Below are positions 1-6,879 of a stretch of DNA of 9,215 nucleotides, in pieces (positions within the stretch are counted from its first letter, which is position 1; each line of letters starts with the position of its first letter). The translations under genes were made by a program, and so were the position numbers. A model generated the notes under the pieces. That model worked only from the letters and a program-made list of their open reading frames with translations. It searched no databases and was not told where the DNA came from. Origin of the DNA: an uncultured delta proteobacterium. GTDB lineage: Bacteria; UBA10199; GCA-002796325; 1-14-0-20-49-13. The stretch is from positions 1 to 9,215 of the forward strand of contig CAIPVD010000125.1 of assembly GCA_903868375.1 (NCBI GenBank). The letters run 5' to 3'.

Positions 1-1651
1 CGCAGGTCGTTTCAAAAGCGCCTATATCACATTTGCCACCTGCGGGCGAAGGCCTGGCAACATTTCTCTGATCGACAAGAAGAGGCTGGCCATCGTGATC
101 CGTGCAGTCTCCCTTATCGACAGCGGGACTGTCTGCGGCTATCGCGTTGACCTCCGTCTTGCCGCCAAAATTTCCAAGCGATGATAATTTCACATCGGAA
201 CTAATAATATCCGAGTCAACGGCATTAATTTCACAATTTGCAGTGAATCCGTTCATAAGATTATGGCCCTGCGAGGTGATCATACCTGAACATGCATCCA
301 GAACGTCCCCTGTCGCGTGCCGGGTCATATTGTCTGCAAAAATAGTGTTCTTCATCGTGACAGGTAAACCATTCGTAGAAATTCCTCCGAACGATCCCAC
401 ATCATCGTTGTCATAGTTGGCTATGTTATTTACGAACGTCACATTTTCAAAGATCGCCTGCGCATTATTCGTTAAGCTCATCAAACAGGCTCCTCCGCCG
501 TCGACATTGGCCTCGTTCCCGCTTATGGTCGAATTGGTAACACGAATTGGCCCGCCAATAAGCAACCCACCACAATTTGAACCGATGTTGCCTGCTATCG
601 TGCTACCCGAAATCTTTAATTCGATGGTAGATACTTGACTAATGCCGCCGGGAAAGCCGACAGATATATTGTTCAGAACTTCCGTATTCGTGATCGATAG
701 AGTTCCGCCGTCGTTCCTTACCGCCGCAGGGCCGACGGTCGACTGGTTAGCACTTAACTTATCACCTACGATCTCCATATTACCGTTATTGAACACCGCT
801 CCGCCGCTCTGCGCGAGATTCAAACTTAGAACGCTATCTGCAAGGCTAACATGGCTGGCATTGCTAATAGCGCCTCCATACTGTTGGCTCTTATTGCCGC
901 TCATTGTGACCGATTTGATACTTAGGTCGGCAGTAGCGACATTTAATATTCCGCCGCCGCTCGACTTGCTCTCATTATTGGTTATCTGTCCGCCTTCTAT
1001 TGTTATTATCCCGCCGTTCGCATTAAAAAGGCCTCCGCCTCCACTGTCTGCGCTGTTTCCGTCTATCACCGAATTCTTCAAGATGAACTTGCCCGTACTA
1101 TTGTAATTATACACGGCGCCGCCAGAGCCGGTCACGTGGTTATCGGCCAACTTGCAGTCTTCAACGGTAACATCGCCGCCTGTAGCATGGTAGATCGCGC
1201 CGCCATCGCTTGCCTTTCCACCCCTTATCGTAAGCGATTTGAAATTCGTGTTAAAAAGATCTCCGCCTAGTGAAGCGATACGAAATGCGCGGTCGATCCC
1301 ATTTGCGTCAATTATGGTCTTGTCGCTTCCTTCGCCAATGATCGTGACGGCAGATGTGATATTAAGATTGCCACCGGTCGCTAAAATGCCTCCATCTTCC
1401 GGTATGGTCAATTTGTATGTTCCGGCAGGTATCATTATAGTATCTGCGTCGGGCAAAGAGTTGGAGGTCTGTATCGCCGCTCTAAGCGTACACTTTCCAC
1501 TGGCAGTCAAACAGGTCAGATCGATTATATTTGCATCGACCTCGTCAGATTGGCTATTGACGATGATGATCGCAGCAAAAAGGTCATGCGACATGAAAAC
1601 GGTAAAAACAAAAATGCCGAATACGGTAAAAATTTTATGCGCTCTTTTCAT
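1..1651 (-). CDS. Secreted right-handed beta-helix protein with CSLREA-type and choice-of-anchor-Q-type motifs (3' end cut by window edge)
   Basis: Partial gene: 550 codons are visible and the frame stays open to the left edge. The start is the ATG at 1651-1649, preceded by GGAGG with a 6-base spacer. Residues 1-26 form a signal peptide (MKRAHK, then a hydrophobic run ending LFA), so the protein is exported. Residues 52-60 (GKCTLRAAI) match the CSLREA motif found near the N-terminus of many beta-helix surface proteins. Residues 140-440 are irregular repeats such as SGGAVYN, GGGLFN, SGGGILN, YGGAISN and SGGAVFN alternating with V/I-rich strands and S-GN turns, which is the pattern of a parallel beta-helix. 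Residues 507-547 (DSPAVDKGDC, DQRNVARP, CDIGAFE) match the C-terminal choice-of-anchor-Q domain, so probably little is missing. The likely role is a surface-exposed or secreted, adhesin-like protein; no catalytic residues are evident and the ligand is unknown. It is divergent from the gene at 1858. Confidence 0.88.
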   Translation of the reverse strand, partial: MKRAHKIFTVFGIFVFTVFMSHDLFAAIIIVNSQSDEVDANIIDLTCLTASGKCTLRAAIQTSNSLPDADTIMIPAGTYKLTIPEDGGILATGGNLNITSAVTIIGEGSDKTIIDANGIDRAFRIASLGGDLFNTNFKSLTIRGGKASDGGAIYHATGGDVTVEDCKLADNHVTGSGGAVYNYNSTGKFILKNSVIDGNSADSGGGGLFNANGGIITIEGGQITNNESKSSGGGILNVATADLSIKSVTMSGNKSQQYGGAISNASHVSLADSVLSLNLAQSGGAVFNNGNMEIVGDKLSANQSTVGPAAVRNDGGTLSITNTEVLNNISVGFPGGISQVSTIELKISGSTIAGNIGSNCGGLLIGGPIRVTNSTISGNEANVDGGGACLMSLTNNAQAIFENVTFVNNIANYDNDDVGSFGGISTNGLPVTMKNTIFADNMTRHATGDVLDACSGMITSQGHNLMNGFTANCEINAVDSDIISSDVKLSSLGNFGGKTEVNAIAADSPAVDKGDCTDHDGQPLLVDQRNVARPSPAGGKCDIGAFETTC

Positions 1652-1657
1652 AAAAAA

Positions 1658-1662
1658 CCTCC
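1658..1662 (-). promoter_or_regulatory. Ribosome binding site of the beta-helix gene
   Basis: GGAGG on the minus strand lies 6 bases before the ATG at 1651. It fixes this start, which is also the one that gives a complete signal peptide. Confidence 0.75.
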
Positions 1663-1683
1663 GATGTAAGGTAGCAAGCAAAG

Positions 1684-1713
1684 AATATGCCACAACACTC
1701 ACTTAAATTGCTA
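1684..1713 (-). promoter_or_regulatory. Possible promoter of the beta-helix gene, related to the TAGCAA element
   Basis: Read on the minus strand, TAGCAA (1713-1708) is followed after 18 bases by CATATT (1689-1684). This is the same geometry as the two stronger copies at 1809 and 8121, with about half of the 30 positions identical to the 1809 copy. A start near 1677 would leave a leader of roughly 26 bases before the ATG. The match is weak on its own, and the call rests on the shared spacing and the position upstream of a gene. Confidence 0.3.
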
Positions 1714-1808
1714 ATAAAATTGAGAGCTGGCCGTTCTTTAATGTATCAGAGTGAGAAAGTAGCCAAAATTTTGACTCCATAAAGTTGGACTTAAAAATAA
1801 CATTTATC

Positions 1809-1838
1809 TAGCAACTTATTTTGCCCATTGCCGATAAT
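1809..1838 (+). promoter_or_regulatory. Promoter-like element TAGCAACTTATTT-N11-GATAAT
   Basis: This element shares 21 of 30 positions with that at 8121-8150, including the first 13 bases and CGATAA at exactly the same distance. TAGCAA could serve as a -35 region and GATAAT as a -10 region with 18 bases between them. It lies directly upstream of the 177-residue gene. If GATAAT is the -10, the transcript would begin about at the ribosome binding site (1845-1850), which is unusually short. An activator site is therefore an alternative reading. Confidence 0.45.
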
Positions 1839-1844
1839 ATATAT

Positions 1845-1850
1845 AAGGAG
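1845..1850 (+). promoter_or_regulatory. Ribosome binding site that decides the start at 1858
   Basis: AAGGAG lies 7 bases before the ATG at 1858. It argues against an in-frame TTG start at 1828, which has no such site and would place the ribosome binding site inside the coding region. Confidence 0.75.
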
Positions 1851-1857
1851 ATCTCTC

Positions 1858-2391
1858 ATGAGCGGTAATTTGCTTTACAAAATAGAACTTGGCGCAAAGG
1901 CGAACCTTGCCAAATTACAGAGAACAGACGTTGTCGATGACAAATGCACGTGTACTTGGGAATTCATTCCATTAGAAGGCGACAATGTACACAATGGGCA
2001 AGAATGCTTGGGTTGCGAAACAAGGGGCGACGGCTTCCTGGCTAAATGGATGAGGGAACACGAGCAAGAAGACATGGACATGGAAGAGTTCGCAGAGTTA
2101 GGGGCTTCGGCGCTTGTTAGAAATAATATTTTTGCGAATCAGAGCAACTGGAAAGCGGTTGACGAGAAAGAACTTCCGGCGGTGCTTTTGAAAGATGGGT
2201 TAAGCAGCAAGCGAAGGTCGTTCTTCGATGCGAAAAGTTCCTCGTGGATATTAGTGCAGCCCGATACTATAAAGATACTCACCGTTCGCAAATCAAAGGG
2301 CCTCTTGCAGCCCGTCAATTACGATGTCATCATCGAAGCCCCCGCCATTCTCCTGGAAGGCGCGGATATCCTTCTAAATAGCAAACGCTGA
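1858..2391 (+). CDS. Unrecognised 177-residue protein with CxC and CxxC cysteine pairs
   Basis: I do not recognise the family. The protein starts at ATG 1858 behind AAGGAG and has no signal peptide or membrane segment, so it is probably cytoplasmic. Cysteines occur as C30-x-C32 (KCTCTW) and C50-x2-C53 (ECLGCE), four residues that could bind a metal such as zinc. Residues 64-83 are very acidic and Met-rich (EHEQEDMDMEEFAE). The C-terminal half (about 95-177) has basic patches (SSKRRSF, VRKSKG) and then beta-rich, hydrophobic segments (YDVIIEAPAILL). It lies 75 bases upstream of gltX on the same strand, so read-through is possible, although gltX also has a candidate promoter. The same promoter-like element occurs upstream of the 81-residue gene at 8189, which suggests shared regulation. 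That it is a real gene is well supported; its function is unknown. Confidence 0.8.
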   Translation: MSGNLLYKIELGAKANLAKLQRTDVVDDKCTCTWEFIPLEGDNVHNGQECLGCETRGDGFLAKWMREHEQEDMDMEEFAELGASALVRNNIFANQSNWKAVDEKELPAVLLKDGLSSKRRSFFDAKSSSWILVQPDTIKILTVRKSKGLLQPVNYDVIIEAPAILLEGADILLNSKR

Positions 2392-2407
2392 TACTTTTAG
2401 ATTTTCG

Positions 2408-2437
2408 TTGATTATGGCGGCATTGCTGTCCTATAAG
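2408..2437 (+). promoter_or_regulatory. Candidate sigma-70-type promoter of gltX
   Basis: TTGATT (2408-2413) and TATAAG (2432-2437) are separated by 18 bases and match the -35 and -10 consensus at four and five of six positions. A start near 2444 would give a leader of about 23 bases containing the GAAAGG ribosome binding site at 2453-2458. It lies in the 75-base gap after the 177-residue gene, so gltX may be expressed independently. Confidence 0.4.
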
Positions 2438-2466
2438 CCTTTGCACACAAAAGAAAGGTAACATTT

Positions 2467-3861
2467 ATGACATGCAGAGTTCGTTTTGCACCAAGCCCAA
2501 CTGGAAATCTACACATCGGAGGAGCTAGAACCGCCCTCTTTAACTATCTCTTCGCTCGCAAAAAAGGCGGCAAGTTCATCCTCCGAATAGAAGACACCGA
2601 TATTGAGCGTTCGACGAAGGAATTCGAAAAGTCGATCCTTGAAGGAATGCGCTGGCTAGAAATGGAATGGGACGAAGGCCCAATATATCAAATGCAGCGG
2701 ATGGATCGCTACAAAGCAAAGGTGCAGGAATTACTGGACGCCGGCAAGGCATATAGATGCTACTGCACGGCGCAAGAGCTGGAAGCAAAGCGGCAGCTAG
2801 CCATGAAGGAAGGCCGAAAGCCAAAGTACGATGGAAAGTGCCGAGATCTGGAACCCAGGAACCCTAGCACCCAGGAACGTTGCTCCATCCGTTTCAAAGC
2901 TCCAACAGAAGGAACAACCGTCGTTCACGACATCTGCCGAGGCGACGTTTCTTTCGAGAACAAAGAGCTCGACGACCTTATCATCGCGAGAAGCGATGGC
3001 ACACCGACATATAACTTCACCGTTGTAGTCGACGACATGGACATGCAGATCACACACGTTATAAGAGGCGACGATCACATAAACAATACGCCACGCCAGA
3101 TACTTTTATATGAAGCGCTTGGTTTTCCGCTTCCACAATTCGCGCATTTGCCCATGATATTCGGGCCCGACAAAAAGAAATTGTCCAAGCGCCACGGCGC
3201 AGTATCCGTCATCGAATATCAGGAGCAGGGATTTTTGCCTTCCGCCATGCAGAATTACCTGGCGCGACTTGGCTGGGCGCACGGAGATCAGGAAATATTC
3301 ACGAAGGAAGAACTAATACAGGCCTTCGATCTGGAACAGGTCGGCAAGTCCCCTTCCGTCTTCGATATCGAAAAATTGAAATGGGTCAACTCGCAGCATA
3401 TGCTGAAGCTCTCGAACGATGAGATCTTCGACCGCACCGTTCCATTCCTTGAAAAACGCGGGATCAAAGTTAACGACCGAACGATGGGGATCAAAGCCGT
3501 CACCTCCGAACGCGAACGCGGAAGAACGTTCGACGAACTCGCAGAGATTTCGACGTTCTACTTCCGCGACGTGATAGAATTCGATCCGAAGTCCAAAGAC
3601 AAATGGCTGAACGATGAAGGCAAAAAAACGTTATCTGTTTTAGTGGAGCGGCTTTCCGGCATAGAAGATTTTAGCGATCACAACATCGGCGAGGTATTCA
3701 AGAAGCTGATAGAAGAAACTGGCAAGAAGATGCTCGACCTTGCTCAACCCTGCCGCGTGGCGCTTACCGGCACAACGGTTTCCCCCGGTATTTATGAAGT
3801 GATGGCTATTTTGGGGAAAGATGCAGTTCTAAATCGGTTCAAACGGGCGATCGCCGCTTAA
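2467..3861 (+). CDS. gltX: Glutamyl-tRNA synthetase
   Basis: This class I aminoacyl-tRNA synthetase charges tRNA(Glu) with glutamate in the cytoplasm, using ATP. At 464 residues it has the usual bacterial length. The N-terminus carries the first ATP signature PSPTGNLHIGGART (9-22), with HIGG in place of HIGH as is normal for GluRS. The second signature, KLSKR, is at 238-242 within DKKKLSKRHGAVSV. The ELEQVG-like and PSVFDIEKLKWVN segments and a helical anticodon-binding C-terminus complete the fold. The zinc-site region of the E. coli enzyme is present as C98-x-C100 and C125, but the fourth ligand position, 127, is Asp instead of His. ATG 2467 follows GAAAGG by 8 bases. The stop codon overlaps that of the convergent cold-shock-like gene by 4 bases. 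Whether it charges only tRNA(Glu) or also tRNA(Gln) cannot be told from this window. Confidence 0.97.
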   Translation: MTCRVRFAPSPTGNLHIGGARTALFNYLFARKKGGKFILRIEDTDIERSTKEFEKSILEGMRWLEMEWDEGPIYQMQRMDRYKAKVQELLDAGKAYRCYCTAQELEAKRQLAMKEGRKPKYDGKCRDLEPRNPSTQERCSIRFKAPTEGTTVVHDICRGDVSFENKELDDLIIARSDGTPTYNFTVVVDDMDMQITHVIRGDDHINNTPRQILLYEALGFPLPQFAHLPMIFGPDKKKLSKRHGAVSVIEYQEQGFLPSAMQNYLARLGWAHGDQEIFTKEELIQAFDLEQVGKSPSVFDIEKLKWVNSQHMLKLSNDEIFDRTVPFLEKRGIKVNDRTMGIKAVTSERERGRTFDELAEISTFYFRDVIEFDPKSKDKWLNDEGKKTLSVLVERLSGIEDFSDHNIGEVFKKLIEETGKKMLDLAQPCRVALTGTTVSPGIYEVMAILGKDAVLNRFKRAIAA

Positions 3862-4211
3862 TAAATCTTCAACTTCTTCACATGCAGGCCGTGGCTGGTC
3901 CAGCTTACGTCGTAGCCGACTGGGATGCCAACCTTAAGGTCCGCTTTTCCCTTCGCGCCTACAAAATCGAGTTCGTTCAGATTGAAATATATTTCTCTAC
4001 CTTTCGCATCGACGATAAAGCCGTATCGCTGATGAAGAAAATATTTAGCAACCTGCGCCTTGGGAAAATTGTCGTTCACATCGACAAGTATCGGGCTCAT
4101 TGTTTCGATGGGAGCGGAAGGAGGAACTGCGCCGGGAATCGCGGCCGATGGAGCTAAATCCACCACAGGATACGGAAGCGGTAATGTATTCGGTTGCCAA
4201 ACTTGTAGCAT
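3858..4211 (-). CDS. Small protein with a C-terminal cold-shock-domain-like OB fold
   Basis: A 117-residue protein. Residues 1-40 are rich in Pro and Ala and look flexible. Residues about 53-117 resemble a cold-shock domain. YGFIVDAKG (63-71) corresponds to the RNP1-like strand (KGFGFI), REIYFNLNEL (72-81) to the RNP2-like strand (VFVH), and LKVGIPVGYDVSWTSHGLHVKKLKI to the closing strands that usually read G..V.F.V....G..A..V. Nucleic-acid binding is the expected role. The start at 4211 follows AAGAGG with a 9-base spacer; a start at Met38 has no ribosome binding site. It lies 17 bases downstream of korB and is probably the last gene of that operon. It is longer and more divergent than canonical CspA-type proteins (about 67-70 residues), so RNA chaperone activity is an inference. 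Confidence 0.75.
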   Translation of the reverse strand: MLQVWQPNTLPLPYPVVDLAPSAAIPGAVPPSAPIETMSPILVDVNDNFPKAQVAKYFLHQRYGFIVDAKGREIYFNLNELDFVGAKGKADLKVGIPVGYDVSWTSHGLHVKKLKIY

Positions 4212-4220
4212 AGTTAGTTG

Positions 4221-4226
4221 CCTCTT
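4221..4226 (-). promoter_or_regulatory. Ribosome binding site of the cold-shock-like gene
   Basis: AAGAGG on the minus strand lies 9 bases before the ATG at 4211, in the 17-base gap after the korB stop codon. It supports the long version of the protein with its Pro-rich N-terminus. Confidence 0.6.
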
Positions 4227-4228
4227 AC

Positions 4229-5095
4229 TTACGGTTGAAAAAGTTTCACTTCATCTTCTATCTTAAATTCTTTGCCCGTGGTCGCGGCGTTGCGAAGTTC
4301 ATCGACCTTCGTTCCATACGCCGGCCTCGTATCTTTATATATAACGCCCATCGGATATTTTCCATCGTTCGCATTCAGCAACTTCCATGCGGCGATACCA
4401 TCTGATGGATCGTATCCCGCTTCCAAATAGATCGAGCCCTCTTTTATCATCTGATATTGTTCCTTACCACGATATGTAACACACGGCGACAAAAGATTCA
4501 CGTAAGAAAATCCAGGATGCTTAATAGCTTCAACTATCATCTTCGTCATGTGAACGGGATCGGTCGAACTTGCCTGCGCGATAAAACTACAGTTGTAGCC
4601 AAGCATAACCCGCAGCGTATTGATAGGCGTGCTAATGCTGCCATATGCGCTGGTCAACGTCTTTGTGCCAAGCGGCGTTGTTGGAGATGCCTGGCCCTTC
4701 GTAAGTCCGTAGATATTATTGTCCATCACAAGGAGCGTCATATCGACGTTCCTTCTCACCACGTGCGCCATATGCCCACCGCCTATCGCGAACATGTCGC
4801 CGTCACCTCCCGCCACTATCACGTTCACATCGGGGCGCGAAACTTTTAAGCCTGTCGCAATGGGTATCGCCCGCCCGTGGATCGAATTGAAGCCGTAGGT
4901 GTTTAGATAACCCGGCAGCCTGGACGAACAGCCGATGCCGGTTATGACCGCTGTGCTATCGGTTGGAAGGTTAAGCTCGGCAAAAGCCTTTGCAAGGCTT
5001 GTTAGCACCGCATAGTCGCCACAGCCTGGGCACCAAATAGGTTTAAGAGGTGAAATGTATTTTTTGAATGACGCCGGATCTCTTACTTCTGTCAT
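4229..5095 (-). CDS. korB: 2-oxoacid:ferredoxin oxidoreductase, beta subunit (probably 2-oxoglutarate)
   Basis: This is the thiamine-diphosphate-binding subunit of a 2-oxoacid:ferredoxin oxidoreductase, which decarboxylates a 2-oxoacid to its acyl-CoA while reducing ferredoxin. The N-terminal WCPGCGD gives C22 and C25. With C56 (GIGCSSR) and C205 (SPCVTY) they supply the four expected [4Fe-4S] ligands. The ThDP/Mg motif GGDGDMFAIGGGHMAH begins at 96 and ends with DNNIYGLTKGQ (125-135). The length, 288 residues, fits two-subunit KorB proteins. The SIHGRAIPIATGLK segment and the form of the alpha subunit favour 2-oxoglutarate, though related enzymes use pyruvate or branched-chain oxoacids and sequence alone is not decisive. 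The start codon overlaps the korA stop codon (ATGA, 5095-5092), and AAGGGG lies 5 bases upstream inside korA, so the two are probably translationally coupled. Confidence 0.95.
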   Translation of the reverse strand: MTEVRDPASFKKYISPLKPIWCPGCGDYAVLTSLAKAFAELNLPTDSTAVITGIGCSSRLPGYLNTYGFNSIHGRAIPIATGLKVSRPDVNVIVAGGDGDMFAIGGGHMAHVVRRNVDMTLLVMDNNIYGLTKGQASPTTPLGTKTLTSAYGSISTPINTLRVMLGYNCSFIAQASSTDPVHMTKMIVEAIKHPGFSYVNLLSPCVTYRGKEQYQMIKEGSIYLEAGYDPSDGIAAWKLLNANDGKYPMGVIYKDTRPAYGTKVDELRNAATTGKEFKIEDEVKLFQP

Positions 5096-6852
5096 AGATT
5101 CCCCTTGATCATATTTAAAATTTCGCCCGTTTCGAATTGCCGGCCACCGCTAGACTTTAAATGAATGATATTTTCCGGCAGCCTGCAAAAACCGCCAAGA
5201 TAGTTCTTGAACTGGCCTGAATAGCTCATCTCTACGATCATCAGCTTCTTGCACGACTTTATAAACTCTTCGACCTCTTTCACCTGCAGCGGATAAATAA
5301 GTTGAGGCACAAGCGCCGCAAGTTTTAAGCCCTGCGAATTTCCAAGTTCCACCGCTTCTCTTACCGCGCCCTTCGTGGATCCCCACGCCAAGATGCCTAC
5401 GTCGGGCTTTGCAACGCCGTAGCGCCGGATGAACTTATAATCCCTAGCAAGCACGTCGAGCTTCCGCGCACGTTTTTCGCTCATCTTTTCGTGTTCACCA
5501 TGCGTTGAAACTGGATAACCGGCCTCGTTGTGTTCGATGCCTGAACATGTATATTCGCCGCCCTTAATTCCCGGATACGACATCGGCGAAACGCCGTTAT
5601 CTGTCAGCGCAAAGCGTTTATATTCACCCTGCCTCGGATCTTTCGGCGTCTTACGAGAAACGATCGGTATCTTGTGCGCATCGAAGCACGAAACGGTCTC
5701 TTTTCTGTGGCCGATGAACTGATCGGACAAGATAATGACCGGCATCTGATAAGTTTCAGCGGTATTGAATGCTCGAATACCCACTTCAAAACAATCTTCG
5801 ACATCTGCCGGCGCCATTACCGCGTGCGGGGCATCGCCATGCATTGCATATACCGCCTGCATTAGATCGGCCTGCTCCGATTTTGTCGGAATGCCGGTTG
5901 CCGGGCCGCCGCGCTGAACGTTCACGACGACATAAGGAAGTTCTGCTATCGTTCCAAGTCCTATCGCTTCTACTTTTAGAGAAACGCCCGGGCCGCTCGT
6001 TGCGGTCATCGCCTTCACTCCGCCGAAGCTTGCGCCTGTCACCATGCAAACCGCCGATATTTCGTCTTCCGCCTGCACCATCGTGCCGCCGAATTTAGGC
6101 AGTTCTTTTCCCATCCATTCCATAATTTCTGATGCCGGCGTGATCGGATAGCTTGCAAAGAACCTGCAGCCGGCAACAAGCGCTCCGTATGCTATGGCAT
6201 CGTTGCCATTTGCCACGCAGTGCGGCTTGGATGGCGTGAAAGCGAACTGCAATTTGGATTTTAACTTGTTCGAAACGGCGTAGTTAATACCGATATCGAT
6301 CGCCTTAAGATTTCCTTCCAAAATTTCCGCTTTCTTCTTTCCAAACTTGCGCTGGATAGATTTTTTAAGCCCGTCCTTCGGCAGATTGAATATCTCCGAC
6401 AATAAACCAAGCGCTATAATGTTCTTCGCCTTCGGATTTCCCGATTCTTTCACAAGCGCTTCGAACGGAATTTTAAATATTTCGGCAGGTTTCACGCCGT
6501 CGTTCAAAGGTAGGACATCGGGGAAACCTATTTCATCTGTCACAACAACCGTCTCTGATTTGCAATTCAGCTCGCCGGGAAATTTCTGGTAATCGACCCA
6601 GTTAAAAGCCATTAACACATCCAACTTCTCGCCCTGCGAATATACAGGATGATCTGCAATGCGGATTATGCCGGAGCTTTCGCCGCCTCTTATCTGCGGG
6701 CCAAAACTCTTGAACTGCATGCAGTGCAGGCCTTCGCTGGCAGCCGTGGTCGCCAAAATGTCGCTCGCTGCAACAATACCGTCGCCACCGGAACCAACCA
6801 TGCCTATAACAATATCTTTGGTATTCATATTTGCGCAGTTATACAACGGCAT
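5092..6852 (-). CDS. korA: 2-oxoacid:ferredoxin oxidoreductase, fused gamma-alpha subunit (probably 2-oxoglutarate)
   Basis: Partner of KorB. Residues about 10-195 form the gamma domain (GMVGSGGDGIVAASDILA at 18-34, SFGPQIRGGESSG at 49-61). Residues about 212-586 form the alpha domain: GNDAIAYGALVAGCRFFASYPITPAS (216-241), AEDEISA (261-267), TATSGPG (283-289), RGGPATGIPTKSEQADL (314-330), then a transketolase C-terminal-like domain that begins near 485 (DVGILAWGSTKGAVREA). The YPITP motif and the gamma-alpha order are typical of KorA proteins. No ferredoxin-like CxxCxxC domain is present, so an external ferredoxin is expected as acceptor. The start is uncertain: neither Met1 (6852) nor Met9 (6828, MNTKDIVIG) has a clear ribosome binding site. 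Met9 fits the usual family N-terminus better. The gene lies 27 bases behind the radical SAM gene and overlaps korB by 4 bases. Confidence 0.95.
   Translation of the reverse strand: MPLYNCANMNTKDIVIGMVGSGGDGIVAASDILATTAASEGLHCMQFKSFGPQIRGGESSGIIRIADHPVYSQGEKLDVLMAFNWVDYQKFPGELNCKSETVVVTDEIGFPDVLPLNDGVKPAEIFKIPFEALVKESGNPKAKNIIALGLLSEIFNLPKDGLKKSIQRKFGKKKAEILEGNLKAIDIGINYAVSNKLKSKLQFAFTPSKPHCVANGNDAIAYGALVAGCRFFASYPITPASEIMEWMGKELPKFGGTMVQAEDEISAVCMVTGASFGGVKAMTATSGPGVSLKVEAIGLGTIAELPYVVVNVQRGGPATGIPTKSEQADLMQAVYAMHGDAPHAVMAPADVEDCFEVGIRAFNTAETYQMPVIILSDQFIGHRKETVSCFDAHKIPIVSRKTPKDPRQGEYKRFALTDNGVSPMSYPGIKGGEYTCSGIEHNEAGYPVSTHGEHEKMSEKRARKLDVLARDYKFIRRYGVAKPDVGILAWGSTKGAVREAVELGNSQGLKLAALVPQLIYPLQVKEVEEFIKSCKKLMIVEMSYSGQFKNYLGGFCRLPENIIHLKSSGGRQFETGEILNMIKGNL
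5101..5106 (-). promoter_or_regulatory. Ribosome binding site of korB inside korA
   Basis: AAGGGG on the minus strand lies 5 bases before the korB ATG at 5095 and is formed by the last codons of korA. Together with the ATGA overlap it supports coupled synthesis of the two subunits. Confidence 0.5.
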
Positions 6853-6879
6853 CGGCGCAATTCAAGAAAAATAAATAGA

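Noticed and set aside
102..1706. Several plus-strand open frames opposite the beta-helix gene
   Set aside because: They lie antisense to a gene with a signal peptide, ribosome binding site and clear family motifs. Their translations are Pro/Leu-rich, as expected from the reverse of Gly/Asn repeats.
1830..1837. GCCGATAA, identical to the flagellar sigma-28 -10 consensus
   Set aside because: No TAAA-type -35 lies at the right distance, the related copy at 8142 reads CGCGATAA, and no motility gene is nearby.
1828..1857. TTG start giving a 10-residue longer version of the 177-residue protein
   Set aside because: No ribosome binding site precedes it, and AAGGAG sits at the right distance from ATG 1858.
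2438..2458. CCTTT/AAAGG inverted repeat that could hide the gltX ribosome binding site
   Set aside because: The arms are only five A/T-rich base pairs around an 11-base loop, too weak to support a regulatory hairpin.
5769..6098. Arg/Pro-rich open frames within korA on both strands
   Set aside because: They are shadows of the well-conserved korA frame and have no motifs or ribosome binding sites of their own.
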